DNA of 7,605 nt, taken from assembly GCA_027295365.1 (NCBI GenBank), contig JAPULD010000256.1:1-7605 (forward strand), given 5' to 3'. The position numbers and the translations under genes are program-made. Under the pieces are notes generated by a model. It was given only the letters and a program-made list of their open reading frames with translations, did not search any database and had not been told where the DNA came from. Of this stretch, positions 6,093-7,605 are shown piece after piece (the first letter of the stretch is position 1; each line of letters starts with the position of its first letter). Source of the DNA: Planctomycetota bacterium. Its GTDB lineage: Bacteria; Planctomycetota; Phycisphaerae; Phycisphaerales; SM1A02.

Positions 6093-7605
6093 ATGACGAC
6101 GGAAGCGAACAATCCAACACCCACCTCGCTTCGGGATGGCAAGCAGAAGATGCATTCCATCGCCTTGACGATCGTTGAGGGCGAACCGGTCGCGTCCGGT
6201 ACGATCCGAAAATCACACAACGCCCCCCGTCGCGCGCTGGTGCTTGGAATCATTCAAGTGCTCATCATCCTCCATGTCCTGCAATGGTGGTGGACGGGTC
6301 GGACCATCTCGCCGATCGAGCCGTCCGAAGCGATGGAGTTTTCAAAGCGAGGGCTGATCAATGCCGGGGTCGTCTTCTTTGTCCTGACGCTGCTCGCCAC
6401 GCTGGCGCTCGGACGATGGTTCTGTGGCTGGGGGTGTCACTTGGTCATGCTCCAGGATCTGTGCGGCTGGCTCATGCGAAAGTGCGGCATCAGGCCCAAG
6501 CCATTCCGCTCACGCGTGCTGATTTACGTCCCCCTCATCCTGGGGTTGTACATGTTCATCTGGCCAGTGTTCTATCGACTGGCGGTGGCGCCGTGGTCGA
6601 ATCCAGATCTGGCCTGGCCTGGTTTTTCCGTGCAGTTCGTCACGACTGATTTCTGGGGCACGTTCCCCGGGTGGTTGTTGGCGGTTCCGTTCCTCCTTGT
6701 ATGCGGCTTCGGCACCGTGTACTTCCTCGGGGCCAAGGGATTCTGCACCTACGCCTGTCCCTATGGGGGGCTCTATGCGCAACTCGACAAGTTCGCCCCG
6801 GGTCGCATTCGCGTCACCGATGCGTGTGAAGGGTGCGGTCATTGCACCGCCACCTGCTCCTCCAACGTGCGCGTGCATGAAGAAGTGCGCGAGTATGGGA
6901 TGGTCGTCGATCCCGGGTGCATGAAGTGCCTCGACTGCGTGAGCGTGTGTCCGAACGACGCGTTGTATTTCGGGTTTGGAAAAACCGCGGTGGGCAAGGG
7001 GCCTGCCAAGAATGCAACGCCGGAACGAAACTATGATCTGTCATGGCGCGAGGAGATCGTCTTTGCCCTTGTATTCGTGCTGATTTTCTTCGCATTTCGG
7101 GGCATGGTCGTCAGGTTCCCCCTGCTCATGACTGCAGGTCTGGTCTCGATCATCACCTGGCTTCTGTGGCGTGGGTGGCGATTGCAGTGTGACACGAACG
7201 TTCGCGTACATCGATTCCAACTCAAATTGAGTGGCCGCATCAGGCCAGGGGGATGGGGCTTTGTCGCGATCGTCACGATCATCGCACTGCTTACGATTCA
7301 TGCCGGGGTCTTGAATCTCGCTTACCTCAATGCAGCGCGTTTCGATGAAAAGGTCACGTTGTCGCAGGGCGATGTGTTTGGCCCGGGGGTGAATCAAGTT
7401 TCCCCAGATCAGGAAAAAGCGGCCACCCAGGCGATTCGTTGGTACGGTTTCGTCTCCGGATTCAACAAAGGTGGATTCGGCTGGATCACCAGCAGCCCGA
7501 CGCACATCCGACTCGCGTGGCTGCATAGTTGTTTGGGAGACTACGACGCTGCGCTCAGTCACCTGCAACACGTTGAGAGCAGTGGCGCGAAGAACGCTCA
7601 ACTCT
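6093..7605 (+). CDS. Membrane polyferredoxin (NapH/CcoG/NosR-like) with TPR-like C-terminus, 3' truncated
   Basis: ATG 6093 is the first start after the in-frame TGA at 6081-6083, and the frame stays open to the window edge (504 residues seen). Hydrophobic segments lie near 46-65, 88-106, 142-162, 193-213, 321-338, 343-360 and 388-408. 'FCGWGCH' (C111, C115) after segment 2 and 'FCTYACPYG' (C218, C222) after segment 4 are typical of NapH, NosR and CcoG-type electron-transfer proteins. Two [4Fe-4S] motifs follow: C245, C248, C251, C255 and C276, C279, C282, C286, the latter ending 'CP'. With the N-terminus inside, the clusters and the basic loops (129-141, 361-385) face the cytoplasm and the part after 408 faces the periplasm. 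That part ends in a TPR-like helix pair ('GDYDAALSHLQHVE', 482-495). The likely role is membrane electron transfer linked to respiration or metalloprotein maturation. The partner and exact family are not determinable here. Confidence 0.88.
   Translation, partial: MTTEANNPTPTSLRDGKQKMHSIALTIVEGEPVASGTIRKSHNAPRRALVLGIIQVLIILHVLQWWWTGRTISPIEPSEAMEFSKRGLINAGVVFFVLTLLATLALGRWFCGWGCHLVMLQDLCGWLMRKCGIRPKPFRSRVLIYVPLILGLYMFIWPVFYRLAVAPWSNPDLAWPGFSVQFVTTDFWGTFPGWLLAVPFLLVCGFGTVYFLGAKGFCTYACPYGGLYAQLDKFAPGRIRVTDACEGCGHCTATCSSNVRVHEEVREYGMVVDPGCMKCLDCVSVCPNDALYFGFGKTAVGKGPAKNATPERNYDLSWREEIVFALVFVLIFFAFRGMVVRFPLLMTAGLVSIITWLLWRGWRLQCDTNVRVHRFQLKLSGRIRPGGWGFVAIVTIIALLTIHAGVLNLAYLNAARFDEKVTLSQGDVFGPGVNQVSPDQEKAATQAIRWYGFVSGFNKGGFGWITSSPTHIRLAWLHSCLGDYDAALSHLQHVESSGAKNAQL

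Noticed and set aside
6200..6220. Possible c-type haem site in the polyferredoxin ('FCGWGCH')
   Set aside because: The spacing is CxxxCH rather than CxxCH, and the motif matches the conserved membrane-edge cysteines of NapH/NosR-like proteins instead.
7041..7601. 186-codon minus-strand frame near the right edge
   Set aside because: It is antisense to the polyferredoxin gene, whose plus-strand frame has clustered cysteines and membrane segments and continues past the window.

Overview
The window looks like chromosomal DNA from a Planctomycetota bacterium, most likely of the Phycisphaerae type. The reasons are two secreted-protein signatures common in that group. One is dockerin-like repeats ending in 'LLA.WG' at the left edge. 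The other is 'D.N.NGIPD.CE' calcium-loop motifs in the next gene. Supporting signs are a long GyrB (856 aa) carrying the large insert, a stand-alone LON-domain protein, sparse Shine-Dalgarno sites and G+C-rich third codon positions. This placement is inferred from motifs only.

Layout, left to right. The end of a dockerin-repeat protein (1-156, +) is followed by a hairpin. A gap then leads to a secreted 292-aa protein (485-1363, +) with two DxNxNG loops and a very short RTX-like patch. Convergent to it is gyrB (1442-4012, -). gyrB has an A+T-rich upstream region with a TATAAT box and a perfect 14-bp palindrome in its leader. A Tat-type lipoprotein amidase of the PGRP/T7-lysozyme fold (4370-5122, +) diverges from gyrB. 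It converges on a stand-alone LON substrate-binding-domain protein (5195-5941, -), and the two share nested inverted repeats in the 72-bp gap between them. Last comes a membrane polyferredoxin with a TPR-like C-terminus (6093 to the right edge, +), which runs off the window.

The genes from 485 onward alternate in strand, so most are probably transcribed on their own and no multi-gene operon is visible. There is one essential housekeeping gene (gyrB), envelope or export genes (secreted calcium-loop protein, amidase, polyferredoxin) and a possible proteostasis accessory (LON domain). No shared pathway is evident. I saw no CRISPR array, tRNA, rRNA, transposase, phage gene or toxin-antitoxin pair, and no convincing new defence or mobile system. 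The points most worth a second look are the polyferredoxin-TPR fusion, the Gly-x-Pro 9-bp tandem repeat inside the LON gene, the gyrB leader palindrome and the abrupt end of the RTX-like patch.
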